Of a DNA stretch of 64,000 bases, positions 39,596 to 53,114 are shown piece by piece; the first letter of the stretch is position 1, and each line of letters opens with the position of its first letter. The translations under genes were made by a program, and so were the position numbers. The notes under the pieces are model-generated. The model was not told the origin of the DNA and did no database searches. It saw only the letters and a list, made by a program, of their open reading frames with translations. Where the stretch lies: contig JAOTOL010001348.1 in NCBI GenBank assembly GCA_034440575.1, positions 290,001 through 354,000 of the forward strand, in the 5' to 3' direction. Source of the stretch: Imbricaverruca yamaguchii (Eukaryota; Arthropoda; Thecostraca; Neoverrucidae).

Positions 39596-41229
39596 CTGCA
39601 ACGGCGGGGAAAACATTCTCACCCCGTGTCGCCTGGCGAAAAATTAATCGCTCGAAGAAAGATTGAGCGACAAACCTATCTATTCGAGTGTTGCGGTAGC
39701 TTTTAATCGTTTCTTTTAAAGATTGCCAAGCCTAAAGTCTGGGATCATTTCTCATCTATGAGTGGCAAGCTTATTATGTTTCATTAATTACTGTGCTACC
39801 TTACTCGCAGAGTTCATCATATTTTTACAACATAGCACAAAAAAACCTCATGCAGCTGTAGGAGTGCGAAAACCAACTGGATTACGGTAGTGACTTCAGA
39901 TGCTAAAACAATTCAACAAGGTGACAATGGTCAAGAGAAATCTCGAAACATGACGTCATTGTGCATCACTTCATCCGGCCTCGCAACGTCTTCCGCATGC
40001 TGGGAACGTTGTGGCGTCCCATCTAGTGGAACAACACAAGCAGCATGTGCATATGATGAGCAGATTTAAGCCGACACAAAAATCGTTGCTTGTGCATATG
40101 GTGAGCACGTGGGTAGTGATTTCAGGCATCCAGAGGCTGAACTGATGTTCCTAATTGGTCGCGATCTGTGGTGTACTCAACAGAGAACACCTCTGGGAAG
40201 GCACCATGCGGAGCGACCCCACTTGTCCATCACTATCTATAAATTGTACCACCTTGATACAGACGCATCGGCTTCTCAACGATATTGGAATATGGGTGAA
40301 GGTAAGCGCAGATGTCTCCATAAACCTTGCGTGGGATTGAATGGCGTTGACAACAAATATGTTCTCTCCCGACATTTGGTAACCAAAGGGAAGAATCACA
40401 GCCATCATAGTCGCCGAACATCGGCCCCTAGCCGTGCTGAATCTTCATGATGGCTAGCATTCGTGTGTAAAGGTAGTAAAGTACCCTAATAGCACAGCAA
40501 TTTACCAACACTGGGTGGGCTAGATAAGCTCTCACGCCATATCCAAGGATAATAATCAAACACAAACAGATGTGGGGGAGACGCGAATTCACCACCCGGG
40601 TACTTTATGAACGTTGATGAGTTGGTCAATGAACGACAGAAGTAGATGACCAGTTGACATTTTACACACATAAATAGTTAGCTGTTCCGCTCATGGTGAA
40701 GGACTGGCAAACAAATAGCACGCTATTGTCATAACCCGTATAAACGATGTTTGTCCACTGGAGACTGCTGGTGCATCCCTTCAGACAACTACATTCACTT
40801 CAAAATATACATATCAAATGTAGACTGACACTCTTTTGATTAGCTAACAAATGGCGGGGACGCGAAAGGGCATACCGAAGCAAAACCGCAGGGAATGTGT
40901 ATTATCGCTACTTTTCTGCAGTGAAAACAATTACATGGTGACGTTGATATGATAAGCACAGACACAACACTCCCACACATACGTACAACCACAAAACAGC
41001 CTGACCGTCCATCGTGTGGAAAATGCAGGCAGATATTGTTACGCGCTGTATGTTACCCTCGCGGCCCGCCGCCGGGAAACGTGACCGTACTTCCCTCAGT
41101 GTGCTGAAGGACACAGTACTCGTGCACTTGGTCTATCTGCCACGGAGCATGGCGGCATACAAGACCGCGCCACGAGCTTACGTGTTTCCTTGCGACGTTC
41201 AGCACACGGTAGTGCAGTGTGATGGCAGA
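39596..41229. other. Probable cadherin intron, no gene seen
   Basis: Short open frames on both strands only. A - strand stretch at 41040-41215 (IDQVHEYCVLQHTEGS in one frame) has weak splice-like edges but no family signal. Confidence 0.4.
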
Positions 41230-42150
41230 ACAGTGTGACTCAGTACGATAACGACATCTTGCACCAGTGTGAGATAGTACAGTGTGATGGCAGAACAGTG
41301 TGACCCAGCACGATAACGACATCTTGCACCAGTGTGATGGCAGAACAGTGTGACCCAGTACGATAACGACATCTTACACCAGTGTGATGGCAGAACAGTG
41401 TGACCCAGCACGATAACGACATCTTGCACCAGTGTGAGATAGTACAGTGTGATGGCAGAACAGTGTGACCCAGCACGATAACGACATCTTGCACCAGTGT
41501 GAGATAGTACAGTGTGATGGCAGAACAGTGTGACCCAGCACGATAACGACATCTTGCACCAGTGTGACCCAGCACGATAACGACATCTTGCACCAGTGTG
41601 AGATAGTACAGTGTGATGGCAGAACAGTGTGACCCAGCACGATAACGACATCTTGCACCAGTGTGAGATAGTACAGTGTGATGGCAGAACAGTGTGACCC
41701 AGCACGATAACGACATCTTGCACCAGTGTGAGAGACAGTGTGATGGCAGAACAGTGTGACCCAGCACGATAACGACATCTTGCACCAGTGTGAGAGACAG
41801 AACAGTGTGACCCAGTACGATAACGACATCTTGCACCAGTGTGAGAGACAGAACAGTGTGACCCAGTACGATAACGACATCTTGCACCAGTGTGACCCAG
41901 CACGATAACGACATCTTGCACCAGTGTGAGATAGTACAGTGTGATGGCAGAACAGTGTGACCCAGCACGATAACGACATCTTGCACCAGTGTGACCCAGC
42001 ACGATAACGACATCTTGCACCAGTGTGAGAGACAGAACAGTGTGACCCAGCACGATAACGACATCTTGCACCAGTGTGAGAGACAGTGTGATGGCAGAAC
42101 AGTGTGACCCAGCACGATAACGACATCTTGCACCAGTGTGAGAGACAGTG
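41230..42150. repeat. Composite ~34/70-bp minisatellite
   Basis: Units combine 'cacgataacgacatcttgca' with 'gtgatggcagaacagtgtga' in varying order (about 20 of the first type). Long - strand frames inside it are repeat artefacts. Confidence 0.9.
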
Positions 42151-42920
42151 TGTGAGATTCCGCTGGTGATGATGGACGAGCGAAAGCAAGAGATGAACTG
42201 TGTGGACCCTCCTTCGCAGGCGCAAGATTGAGCACCATCTCAGTGGTAGGACAGTCTTGGTCCGACCGTAACAGCTCTCTCTTTCTCCCTCTCTCACTCT
42301 GGGCAGAATGCACACACGCACCCTATATTATGGTCAATTTCGTGGGAGTACAGTGATTTCTGAATTCCCTAAGAACTATTTCTGAGCTCCATCACCCTTT
42401 ATTTAATTGTAGGATGCTTGCTGATAATAGACGATGGAGGAGCTCGGTTGCGTTTTTAACAGCGCTTTCAATTGTGGAAGACGAATCTTTTAAACTGGAA
42501 AGCACAATCCGGTTCAGCTGTATTTGCTGACATCTTGTTCAATCCTGTTGCCGGGCATGTCATGCTTATCATAGTCGGCTCACCTGCCTAATGTGGTAGG
42601 CATGTCTCACACTTAATGCGTTTTGCTGATTGTCGAATTAGCGTAGTTGCCGTGCTGAATCACGTTCTTCTACCTCACAACCTCCCGCTCAGCTTACGCC
42701 GAACACTACCGCTCAGCGTGGCACACTCCATCGGACTGGCACCAGTCAGGCAGACCATGCTGTTTTGCGACTGTATGTCCGTATGGGAGCTTTGCGCCTG
42801 TGATTATTGTGCCAACGCCATCATGGAGGTGTTTTCATTGCAGAATTGCAGCGATGATGAATAGTTCGTGCGGTTTTGCTTCGGTTTGCCTTAGGTATGC
42901 CCGACCGCTGCGAGTCCAGG
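42151..42920. other. No gene seen
   Basis: A - strand donor-like GGCAG/GTGAGC lies at about 42578, but no coding exon precedes it convincingly. Confidence 0.4.
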
Positions 42921-42924
42921 TTGC

Positions 42925-43270
42925 GTGTCATGCCGACATAGCCACGTGATCGGCATTCGGCGCCAACATGGCCACGTGGTCGGCAGTTGGCGCCAACATG
43001 GCCACGTGGTCGGCAGTTGGCGCCGACATAGCCACGTGATCGGCATTCGGCGCCAACATGGCCACGTGGTCGGCAGTTGGCGCCAACATGGCCACGTGGT
43101 CGGCAGTTGGCGCCGACATAGTCACGTGATCGGCAGTTGGCGCCGACATAGCCATGTGGTCGGCAGTTGGCGCCGACATAGTCACGTGATCGGCAGTTGG
43201 CGCCGACATAGCCACGTGATCGGCAGTCGGCGCCAACATGGCCACGTGGTCGGCAGTCGGCTGGCCGGTC
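42925..43270. repeat. 30-bp minisatellite with CACGTG
   Basis: About 11 units of 'cggcagttggcgccaacatg' plus 'gccacgtggt'. Nine or more keep CACGTG. Each also has ggcgcc. Both strands are open in at least one frame because the unit is a multiple of three. Confidence 0.9.
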
Positions 43271-43879
43271 CTTGTTTGGTGCTGACTGTACCGGCTCCGG
43301 CTAAAGTCCGGACCGACTCCGGGTAAGGTCGCTAACCGTTCCATTGAACACAAGATTCGCGTATTTGAAGGAAAATATTTTATTTACGGTGATAGGAGCT
43401 ATACTTGAGAGGCTTTTTTACTTACAAAGCAATTTATGTTTAGCATCCCCGGTTGGAGGGCTCGCAGAGTTGTACGCAATTGTCAACGTGCAATATGCAT
43501 TATATGCACTCGAAATTACTGGATATATGCCTTCATGCTGCATTCCCATATTGCTGCATTATATCACCCATTCGAGACGTGTTCACGTGTGCATGACAAG
43601 TTGTGTAGAGCCCAACTCTCGCTTCCAGAAATTAGCATATATATTATGTGGTGATCCACGTTCCACAACTCCCTTAACCGGCGAAGCGCAAAGTAACATG
43701 AGCACCATGGGAAATATGGACATATATGTCCCAGTTTTCGTGGGTTGGTGAGTCAAATCATTAAGTAACCCCTAATCTATTGACGGTGAGAATGTGTTCC
43801 GATTAGTTCAAGGAGTTGTAAAACAGAGAAGACGTCCATAGAATGTCATTTGTTCGCCAGTTTCTGTTGCGATGCTACA

Positions 43880-45435
43880 ATGCATTTCATATGGCAGCAC
43901 CGGTCACGCTAGCCCTCCTATATATCGTGCATCATGTGGTAGCACCGATAACACAAGTCCTCCTGTATGTCATGCATCGTATGGCAGCACCAGTCACTCT
44001 AACCCTCCTATATATCGTGCATCATATGGCAGCACGGTAACACTAACCCTCCTGTATATTATTCATCATATGGCAGCACCGGAAACACTAGCTCTCCTGT
44101 ATGTCATGCATCGTATGGCAGCACCAGTCACTCTAACCCTCCTATATATCGTGCATCATATGGCAGCACCGATAACACTAGCCCTCCTGTATGTCATGCA
44201 TCGTATGGGAGCACCAGTCTCTCTAGCCCTGCTATATATCATGTATCGTGTAGGAGGGCACCAGTCACTCTAGCCCTGCTATATATCATGTATCGTGTAG
44301 GAGGGCACCAGTCACTCTAGCCCTGCTATATATCATGTATCGTATGGGAGCTCCAGTCACTCTAGCCCTGCTATATATCATGTATCGTATGGGAGCTCCA
44401 GTCACTCTAGCCCTGCTATATATCATGTATCGTGTAGGAGGGCACCAGTCACTCTAGCCCTGCTATATATCATGTATCGTGTAGGAGGGCACCAGTCACT
44501 CTAGCCCTGCTATATATCATGTATCGTGTAGGAGGGCACCAGTCTCTCTAGCCCTGCTATATATCATGTATCGTGTAGGAGGGCACCAGTCACTCTAGCC
44601 CTGCTATATATCATGTATCGTGTAGGAGGGCACCAGTCACTCTAGCCCTGCTATATATCATGTATCGTGTAGGAGGGCACCAATCTCTCTAGCCCTGCTA
44701 TATATCATGTATCGTGTAGGAGGGCACCAGTCTCTCTAGCCCTGCTATATATCATGTATCGTGTAGGAGGGCACCAGTCTCTCTAGCCCTGCTATATATC
44801 ATGTATCGTGTAGGAGGGCACCAGTCTCTCTAGCCCTGCTATATATCATGTATCGTGTAGGAGGGCACCAGTCTCTCTAGCCCTGCTATATATCATGTAT
44901 CGTGTAGGAGGGCACCAGTCTCTCTAGCCCTGCTATATATCATGTATCGTGTAGGAGGGCACCAGTCTCTCTAGCCCTGCTATATATCATGTATCGTGTA
45001 GGAGGGCACCAGTCACTCTAGCCCTGCTATATATCATGTATCGTGTAGGAGGGCACCAGTCACTCTAGCCCTGCTATATATCATGTATCGTATGGCAGCA
45101 CCAGTCACTCTAGCCCTGCTATATATCATGTATCGTGTAGGAGGGCACCAGTCTCTCTAGCCCTGCTATATATCATGTATCGTGTAGGAGGGCACCAGTC
45201 ACTCTAGCCCTGCTATATATCATGTATCGTGTAGGAGGGCACCAGTCACTCTAGCCCTGCTATATATCATGTATCGTGTAGGAGGGCACCAGTCTCTCTA
45301 GCCCTGCTGTATATCATGTATCGTGTAGGAGGGCACCAGTCACTCTAGCCCTGCTATATATCATGTATCGTGTAGGAGGGCACCAGTCTCTCTAGCCCTG
45401 CTATATATCATGTATCGTGTAGGAGGGCACCAGCC
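43880..45435. repeat. ~47-bp minisatellite
   Basis: About 33 units of 'ctagccctgctatatatcat' plus 'gtatcgtgtaggagggcaccagt'. The left end (43880-44200) consists of older, more diverged units (ggcagcaccg in place of aggagggcacc). Confidence 0.92.
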
Positions 45436-45729
45436 ACGTAGGTGCCCGGGCACGTGAATGAAGCAGGGGTGACGAAATCACTCCGTTACAGCCCCGGTCA
45501 GTTGCAGTGAGTGCATCGGAGGAGAGTCAGGTCTGACTTGAGCTCACGTCCGCTCCTGGAGTCGGCGACGGACCCCCGCCCCCTCCCCCTCCGTCTCGCG
45601 GCCGTCACGCAGGCGGTCGCGGGCGTCACGCTCCCGTGTCACGTGCGCTACGCTCGTGACGCGGTTTACGTGCGGGGAATGTGACACCGGCCGTCACGAT
45701 CGGCAGAAGCACGGCGGGCGACTCACTTC
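45436..45729. promoter_or_regulatory. CpG-rich block with GC box
   Basis: A G+C- and CpG-rich segment holds a run ccccgccccctcccc at about 45575. It could be a promoter-like island for either strand, but there is no supported first exon next to it. Confidence 0.2.
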
Positions 45730-45929
45730 GTCCACTGGCGACCTGACACACATCAGGACATCGCTGACCTGACCTGGCATCGCTCCCAACAGGTCGGCGT
45801 GGGAACAACTCTGGCCTGGACAAACTGGCCTGGACTCACTGGACAGGCCAGTCTCATCCAACGGGAACAAACTTTGGTCGCGATGTCCATCGCCGTTGCC
45901 AGACAGCGTTGAAGTGACGTTGCGGCGGC
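45730..45929 (-). CDS. Weak candidate exon next to a LINE tail
   Basis: On the - strand the acceptor-like TTTGTCTCCAG at about 45930 is followed by an open frame of 67 codons. It starts RRNVTSTLSGNGDGHRDQ and ends MCVRSPVDE, with a GAA/GTGAGT donor at about 45729. The pyrimidine-rich lead comes from the TCTG tail of the adjacent LINE. The product is not recognised and is not cadherin-like. Confidence 0.25.
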
Positions 45930-45944
45930 TGGAGACAAACATAC

Positions 45945-48378
45945 CCACACAGACAGACAGACAGACTTTATTGACGTCATCCACAATTGACTTGTGGCTA
46001 TTACGACATCGCGTCAAATAGATAAAACAACACAGCACAAAAGGTAAAAAAGAGGGTCAAAATCACAGACTACAAGTTAAACTATAAAAAAAAATATATA
46101 TATATATATATAAAATAACAGCAAGTCGAGCAGTCTATCAGTCCGGCGCGGGCGGCACGTCACGTAGATATTCCCGTAGGTGGCGACCAAAGATCGACAC
46201 GGGAAGTCGCGTCAGCTCAGGTGGCAGTGAGTTGTACATGTGTGGCGCTCTGGAACTAAAGCGTCTCTTCCCCATCTCGGTGCGGGACCGGGGGACATAC
46301 AAGTTGTGGTCTTGACGGGTGGTCCGGTCACGAATCTCCGCCATGGTGGTGAGATCGTGAGCCAGTGACTCTGGCTCACCATGGAGACGCACCTTGTGTA
46401 TGAGGCGAAGGGTGTGATAACTCGCCAGGTTCTCCGCGCTGAGCCAGCCCAGCCTCCTCAGCAGATCCGAAACGTGGTCAAACTTTTTGCGGCCGAAAAT
46501 TACCTTAGCCGAGTAGTTGATAATTTTTTGAATGCGAGATAGGTTCTTTTTGGCTCCGTTACCATACACAGAAATACAGTAGCGGATCTGCGAGAAGATC
46601 AGAGCATTGACCAGCGCGGAGATGACGGCAGGTGGAAGGTGCCCCCTCAGATGCGACAGACCACCCAGAACTCCGAAACAACGCCGAGTCAATTCTGAGA
46701 CGTGCGAGTCCCAGCTGAGAGAGCGATCGAAAATAATACCGAGATTTTTGCATTCCGAAATGGTGGGTAGATGATGATCGCGAAATTTCACTGTGACATC
46801 CGGTAAGGCACGCAGATTTTGTGGGCTGCCCAACATCATCAGCTGTGTCTTTGCTACGTTAATTTTCAGTCCATTTGCTCGAAACCAGATATCGAGGGAG
46901 GCCAGAACTGTTTCCATATGAGTGACAACATTTTGAATTTGAGATTTCTTACCACTGACCAAAATTTGGGTGTCGTCAGCGTATTGAACAACCACTGCAC
47001 CTTCGGCGAACAGGCTGAGGTCGTTGGCGAAGACGCAGTAGAGGAGAGGTCCGAGAGATGATCCTTGAAAAACGCCGATGCTGTTGGGCAACGGGGCAGA
47101 TTTGTGGACGACACCCAGACTGTCAGTAAGGCTGACACTCTGGGTGTGGTTCTGAAGATAAGCCGAAAACCAGGAAGTATCGATGCTATGGAGACTCAAT
47201 TTTGACAGGAGTTTCGAGTGATCTATCACATCAAAGCACTTGCTCAAATCCAGCAGGCAGAGAAGGGACACCTCTCCATGGTCACATGCGGATAGGATCT
47301 GGTCAGATATGGAGGTCAGTGCGGTTTCCGTCGAGTGACGAGGACGGAAGCCGTGCTGAGTTTGGGAGAGGAGGTGGTTATCGGACAGGTAATTGTAGAG
47401 TTGCTGGTGGACGGCACGCTCTACAATTTTCGCAATGACTGGGACGATGGAGATAGGACGGAAATTGGAAGGGTTACAGGGATCGCCGGACTTAAAGATG
47501 GGATGGACGAGGGAGTGCTTCCAAGAATCAGGAACATCGGATTGGGTAATGCTGGAATTGACCAAATGCAGGAGCACCCCACCTAACGAGTCGAAGCACA
47601 CCCTGAACATGTGGATGCTGATGCCGTCTTCGCCACAGGCCGACGACCCGCTCATCCCGAAGACGATAGCTCGCAGCTGAGATAGCGACAACGACTCCAG
47701 GGTGAACGCACAGGCACCGACACGCGGCAAACGGCAGGAGATACTCGGCGTCGCTCCCATACTCCTAACCTCGTCAGCCACGCACGGGCCCACGCGGTTA
47801 GGATCATCAGCATCATCACAACGTGAAAGCTTGATTAACGGTGCGAAACAGAAATCACTTCGCTCGAAGTAGCACCCCAAGTGAACGTTGGTCACGAGCC
47901 CGTGAGACAGTGTCCGGCGGAGCAGTGTGTCTCGCCGCTCCAGCGGTACTGGCGGGCCGAGCTGGCAGGATGAAGCTGGCGGGCGGCACCGGCCCCGGAA
48001 AGGTGACCGGAGCCGCGGCTGTCGCACCTGACCTGGCATCTCCTGTACCGGAACAGCCACGCCGCTGTCGCTGCCAACACCAGCCGCCCACGACGACGAG
48101 CCGACGACATTCTCACTGTTAAAACCGGCCAACCACACCGCTGAACAAACGGCGGTCTTCCTGTTGGAACCACCCGAACGGAACGTCTGAGAGACGATGG
48201 TGTTGCCTTTGAACTTGCCGCCGAACAAACGGCGTTCATCCTGTTGAAACCGGCCGAATGGAACGCGGAAGAACGCTGGTGTTGCTCTTGAACTCACTCG
48301 ACCATACAGCTGAAGAGACGACGTTTGTGCTGCGAGAACACCCCTGACACAGTTACGGCGAGGAAATGTTGTGGTCAT
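45945..48378 (-). mobile_element. LINE with long intact reverse transcriptase frame
   Basis: A 746-codon frame (48378-46138) is uninterrupted. Reverse transcriptase blocks are, in order, DSWKHSLVHPIFKSGD (284-299), NFRPISIVPVIAKI (305-318), QHGFRPRHSTETAL (341-354), LLDLSKCFDVIDH (375-387), IGVFQGSSLGPLLY (434-447) and the catalytic YADD (466-469). They are followed by KINVAKTQLM and a post-RT domain. This fits the jockey/CR1/L2-like superfamily. The first 150 residues do not look like an endonuclease and contain a ~100-bp duplication (48140-48340), so the element is probably 5'-truncated. The 3' UTR ends with AATAAA and a (GTCT)n tail at about 45975-45950. Confidence 0.9.
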
Positions 48379-48984
48379 TACGAGCGTTTACATTAGGAGT
48401 GATCTAGATCTTAGGGACTCGCTATTCAATGCTGCCCTGTCCCACATTTATAATTTAACCAGAGCACCTGCATGACGTCTCCGAAATAATGCCCTTCTGC
48501 CTCAATCCATTGCTTGCGGGTCCCATGTTTTTCATGAATTAGTACATAGCATCGACATCATCTGAGAATAAACCTGCGCATTCGCCAAGCATTTACGCTG
48601 CCGACTAACAACTCGTTTAAATTACCGAGCGCGGAACAGAGCAGGTGTCGAGGTGCTCCAACCACATAGCTGGGGCACATATTGTGTTCGCTCTTAATAG
48701 GGCCTGTTCTGGCTGTCAACATGTCCAGCTGAACAGACGATCGTGAAAAACATCCAGCGATGGAGTGCAGTAAATGATGGAGATAACTTCCGTTAAATAT
48801 GTTACAAACCTTCCCTTGCAAACAAGGAAATGTGCGTTCCGTCCTTTCTTCCGACGAATACTGCGCAGATCATTTCACACTCAGAATTTTTGTAATCGAA
48901 GGACAGCCTTCACCATGACGGTCTGTCACAGTTGTCAGCTGATTGTGGTATGGACCGAATCTTCCATGCCGTGGCTGACCTCGT
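48379..48984. other. No gene seen
   Basis: Unique sequence with short frames only. Confidence 0.4.
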
Positions 48985-49355
48985 GACGGGCAGTCAGCAG
49001 GGTGACGGGTGGTCAGCAGGGTGACGGGTGGTCAGCAGAGTGGCGGGTGGTCAGCAGAGTGGCGGGTGGTCAGCAGAGTGACGGGTGGTCAGCAGAGTGA
49101 CGGGTGGTCAGCAGAGTGACGGGTGGTCAGCAGAGTGACGGGTGGTCAGCAGAGTGACGGGTGGTCAGCAGAGTGACGGGTGGTCAGCAGAGTGGCGGGT
49201 GGTCAGCAGAGTGACGGGTGGTCAGCAGAGTGACGGGTGGTCAGCAGGGTGACGGGTGGTCAGCAGAGTGACGGGTGGTCAGCAGAGTGACGGGTGGTCA
49301 GCAGAGTGACGGGTGGTCAGCAGAGTGACGGGTGGTCAGCAGAGTGACGGGTGAC
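48985..49355. repeat. 19-bp minisatellite
   Basis: About 19 units of gacgggtggtcagcagagt, with minor gacggg/ggcggg variation. Confidence 0.92.
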
Positions 49356-52300
49356 GGCCGTGTGACGCGTGGCGGTCGCATGGTCTCCGCTGTTTACTGT
49401 TCAGCCACACGAACACCAGTGACCCTCATTCGAGATCGGCGTTCCCAGAGTTGTCGCTTCGTGCTGCATGGCTGCCTTTCAAGATCACAGGCGCACGAGA
49501 TCTTCCCACCGGATCGTTCATCATGTGATCGTGTTACGCTCCACGGAAATGAAATCTTTGGTTGCGAAGAAAAATGCGCATTCAACATAGCATCAGACTA
49601 GAGCCAAAACGTGGTACGAGTAGCATGCATTAAGCCAGCAACGACAGGTGGTGAAGAAGTGAGTACTATCGTTCGTATGCTTAACTAGTTCAATAACATC
49701 AAGTTCTGTAAGTTAAGTTGAATCTGGTCAAAGCTCCAGCCACTTCGATGATTAACTCAATCCAAATCACACGGAATCTATCAAAGCGCGAGGAAGTTGA
49801 TCTCCATATGGAAGCCCAAGGGGTGTTAGGCTCTACAATGGGGTCTGAAAGTTGATAAAGATGTAGATGGCGCTGAGAGTCAATGGTCACCCAGCCTTCT
49901 TTGGCGAACCTAAAGCGCTATGTTTTGTGGGTTAGGGAGGGCAGAATCTTTATATTTAAAAAGCCTATTGTACATTTTGTAAGCAGCGTATGTTGTTTGC
50001 GCGTATTTACTTATGTTGAATGTACTTCAGACACGTCTAGTTTGCTGGAATATTTACCATTAGTGCGCTAGAAATTAGGAGAAGCAAGCCAGAAGTACGG
50101 GTGTATGTACGGTTCCCGGCTGCCATAAACGTGATCCATCTATCAAGTTTCCAGCAGACTGCAAGGTAAGAAGGCAGAAAATTGATTTGAAAAACAACTA
50201 TTGTTTGTGCCTTTCTGTAAAAGACGAAGTTGGAACCATTTAGGAAAGCACTGGTAAGGTACCTAGGCACATTAGGTAACAAGGTAAGTACCTATCTATT
50301 GTCCAGACTGTAAAGTATGGCACAAGGTTCACTAGGGCACATCAGCCCACAGGGAAAATATGCACCAATCCACACCAAAGGTGAGAAATTGACTACATCT
50401 GCACCCCCCCCCAATCCATAGCCAGGAATTTGTCATGGCTAATACCTAACACGCTAAGATTGGATTGTTAGCCTACTTAATTTGAAACTAATAACTTGAG
50501 TTCCACCCATAAGTTATGTTCAGTCAAATTAATTTCCTCAAAATTTAATTGCAGGTTAGGTTGGGCAGTGGGTATCTGGTTACCTAGAGCTAGGTACCTT
50601 ACCAATGTAGTTGTTCATATGGGCCCCATTAGGGGCCCACACCCACCTCTCAGGGAGCCTGCACTGCTTGGGGCACTGACTCCCAGGGGCCCACATCTCT
50701 TGTGGGTTCTGTACATAGGAGTGGATCCAGGAAGCTGTCAAGGGGGTGACCCATAGAGAGGGGGCCCATGCTGTGCCAGGATACCAGCCAAGAATGTCCT
50801 TCCTGGAGTAGGCAGGGTGGAAAATGATGTTTGATGAGGCCTGCTAGTATTCCATGTTCCGGTCTTGGGGGGGGGGGGGAGCAATGTCTGGTGTGACCCA
50901 CAGGTATTCCATGTGCCAATCTTGGGTGGGGGGTCTGACACTCGTGAAATTGTGCCCCATCTTGGGAAAATTATCGTACAGATTAAGGGGTTTAGGGTAG
51001 GCTCTAGGTCAGGTTTGGTCAGGCCCGGTTAGGTTTCAGCCCCACCCAATTTGTGATGCCTGCTAAATGAATACCGGAACTTCTCAGGGAACCTGCACAT
51101 CCACAAGAGCGGTAGTTCCCAACCTTTTTGGTCCATTTCCCCTTTCGCCTCTGGCCAAACCTGCCGTTTTCTCCCTAAGAAACTTAAGTTACATTTGTAT
51201 GTCACTCAAGACATCACTTACGTCAATGAGACAAATGCGTAATGGTCCCATCAAAATTCAAAATGGCCAAAGTCCGATAATTGGCGAGTTCCTGGCACAC
51301 TGTAACCCATGAACAACCTTTCTTCAAAACAATATTTCCGAAATCCTTGGCCTAAATGATTTGAAACCCTAATAAAAGCCACATGCCAACACCGATTCCC
51401 GGCAACCCCACGCAAAATGCACAGCAAAGATGGCCAACGTGTCCTCGTCGAGTGACCATTGCGTACAGCGCCGCCCTGGTGGCCAAATCGTATCTTTCAG
51501 ACCCCATTAGCAACCAACGCGCCGCATAATTCGCCGTTGGAGCTGATGGCCGGCGGCGGTTTTCAGACCGCAAGTGCTTGACGGATTCGTTGCCCTGCGC
51601 CATTTGCCACCACCCTTGCACGTGCGCCTCCGACACGCCAGCTGGCTAGAGCGATGCACCGAGCTTATGCACCAGAGCGGGAAATTGTAGTGCACACGAG
51701 CGCTCCACGGTCAGTGATGATGATGGCACCACGCAAGATATCACGCCAGATCTTGATTATTAGAAAATGTATGAAAACGAATCTCTGACTTTGGGTGGAA
51801 ATATTTCCTTACGATTGATAACCGTTACTCTAGCGGCATAAGCTTGAAGTTAGTTGTGCATCAGCATTGTAGTGGATGGAACATACTCATTGCTGCTCGT
51901 ACTACAAGGTCTGATGTTTTCGGTGTCTTGAGCTAAAAGGGTGGGTCTCTGCGTGGGTCATAACACTGGGCGGCTGGTTGCACCCGGTCCAAAAAATGTT
52001 GATGGCATTGAATACTAAACGCTAGAGATGAGGACATCTGCTGACAAGTAGAACGGTCATTGCTCTTTTGCTTAAAGGCAGGTTCAGTCGCATGGCTGGC
52101 TTGGACTTTGAGGAGGAAAATCGGTTGGGAAGGGCTCGAAAGATTCAGATGTCAAAAATGACAAATTGTGTCATGATCTGAAATCAAACTGAAGATGACT
52201 GTATGTGTTTCAGACGTTAGAACAGTTTTTGAAACGACAAACTGAAGATGACTGGATATTTGTACTATTTTAAAATAAGCTTCTTTGAGGAACTTCTGAA

Positions 52301-52670
52301 GAATACTGTGCAAGTTTAAAGTACTGTAACTTTAAAACATGCTTCATTGAAGAACAAACTGAAGATGATTGCATATGTTTTATACATTAAAGTTTGAATA
52401 ACACACCGAAGGTAATTGTATATGCTTCAGACGTATAACAGGCTTCTCCCTGGAAAATGCGTTCAGTTTTCCACAATATGTTCTTTCTCTTTCTGCATGT
52501 CGCAGTTTGATTGAAGGAAGAGAAGAGGCGGGGTGGGGGTGGGGTAGCCACGGCTCGAACGATGCCCTGGAAATCGCCGACGAGCAAACTATCACGTGGG
52601 ATAGCCGGTGTCCCAGAGCCCGTGGTCGGGGTATGTCACGTGACCGGCTCTCGTGACTGGCCGCGAGCGG
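49356..52670. other. No gene seen; possible hAT-like transposon end
   Basis: Mostly low-content sequence. GGTAGTTCCCAACCTTTTTGG at about 51111-51131 resembles the CAGNGGTTCCCAACCTTTTT terminus of hAT-Charlie-type DNA transposons; no transposase or matching inverted end was located. A 'gggcccac' phrase recurs at 50620-50770. Confidence 0.4.
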
Positions 52671-52674
52671 TCGC

Positions 52675-53095
52675 GCATCGGTCGGCACGGTCACGAGTCA
52701 CGGTCGGCACGGTCACGAGTCACGGTCGGCACGGTCACGAGTCACGGTCACGAGTCACGGTCGGCCCGGTAACGAGTCACGGTCGGCACGGTCACGAGTC
52801 ACGGTCGGCACGGTCACGAGTCACGGTCGGCACGGTTACGAGTCACGGTCGGCCCTGTCACGAGTCACGGTCGGCACGGTCACAAGTCACGGTCGGCCCG
52901 GTCACGAGTCACGGTCGGCACGGTCACGAGTCACGGTCGGCACGGTTACGAGTCACGGTCGGCCCGGTCTCAAGTCACGGTCGGCACGGTCACGAGTCAC
53001 GGTCGGCATGGTCACGAGTCACGATCAGCACGATCACGAGTCACGGTCAGTACGGTCACGAGTCACGGTCAGTATGGTCATGAGTCAAAACTGGC
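52675..53095. repeat. 22-bp minisatellite
   Basis: About 19 units of cacggtcggcacggtcacga plus gt, with ccc/tac variants. The last units (53020-53090) are diverged. Confidence 0.92.
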
Positions 53096-53114
53096 CATTT
53101 TCATGGATAATCCT

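Noticed and set aside
41053..41215. Possible N-terminal cadherin exon
   Set aside because: There are some splice-like edges, but no frame gives cadherin motifs or matches phase 0 into exon 39595.
41199..42321. 290-357-codon - strand frames
   Set aside because: They lie within a composite minisatellite; the flanks lack cadherin or other family features.
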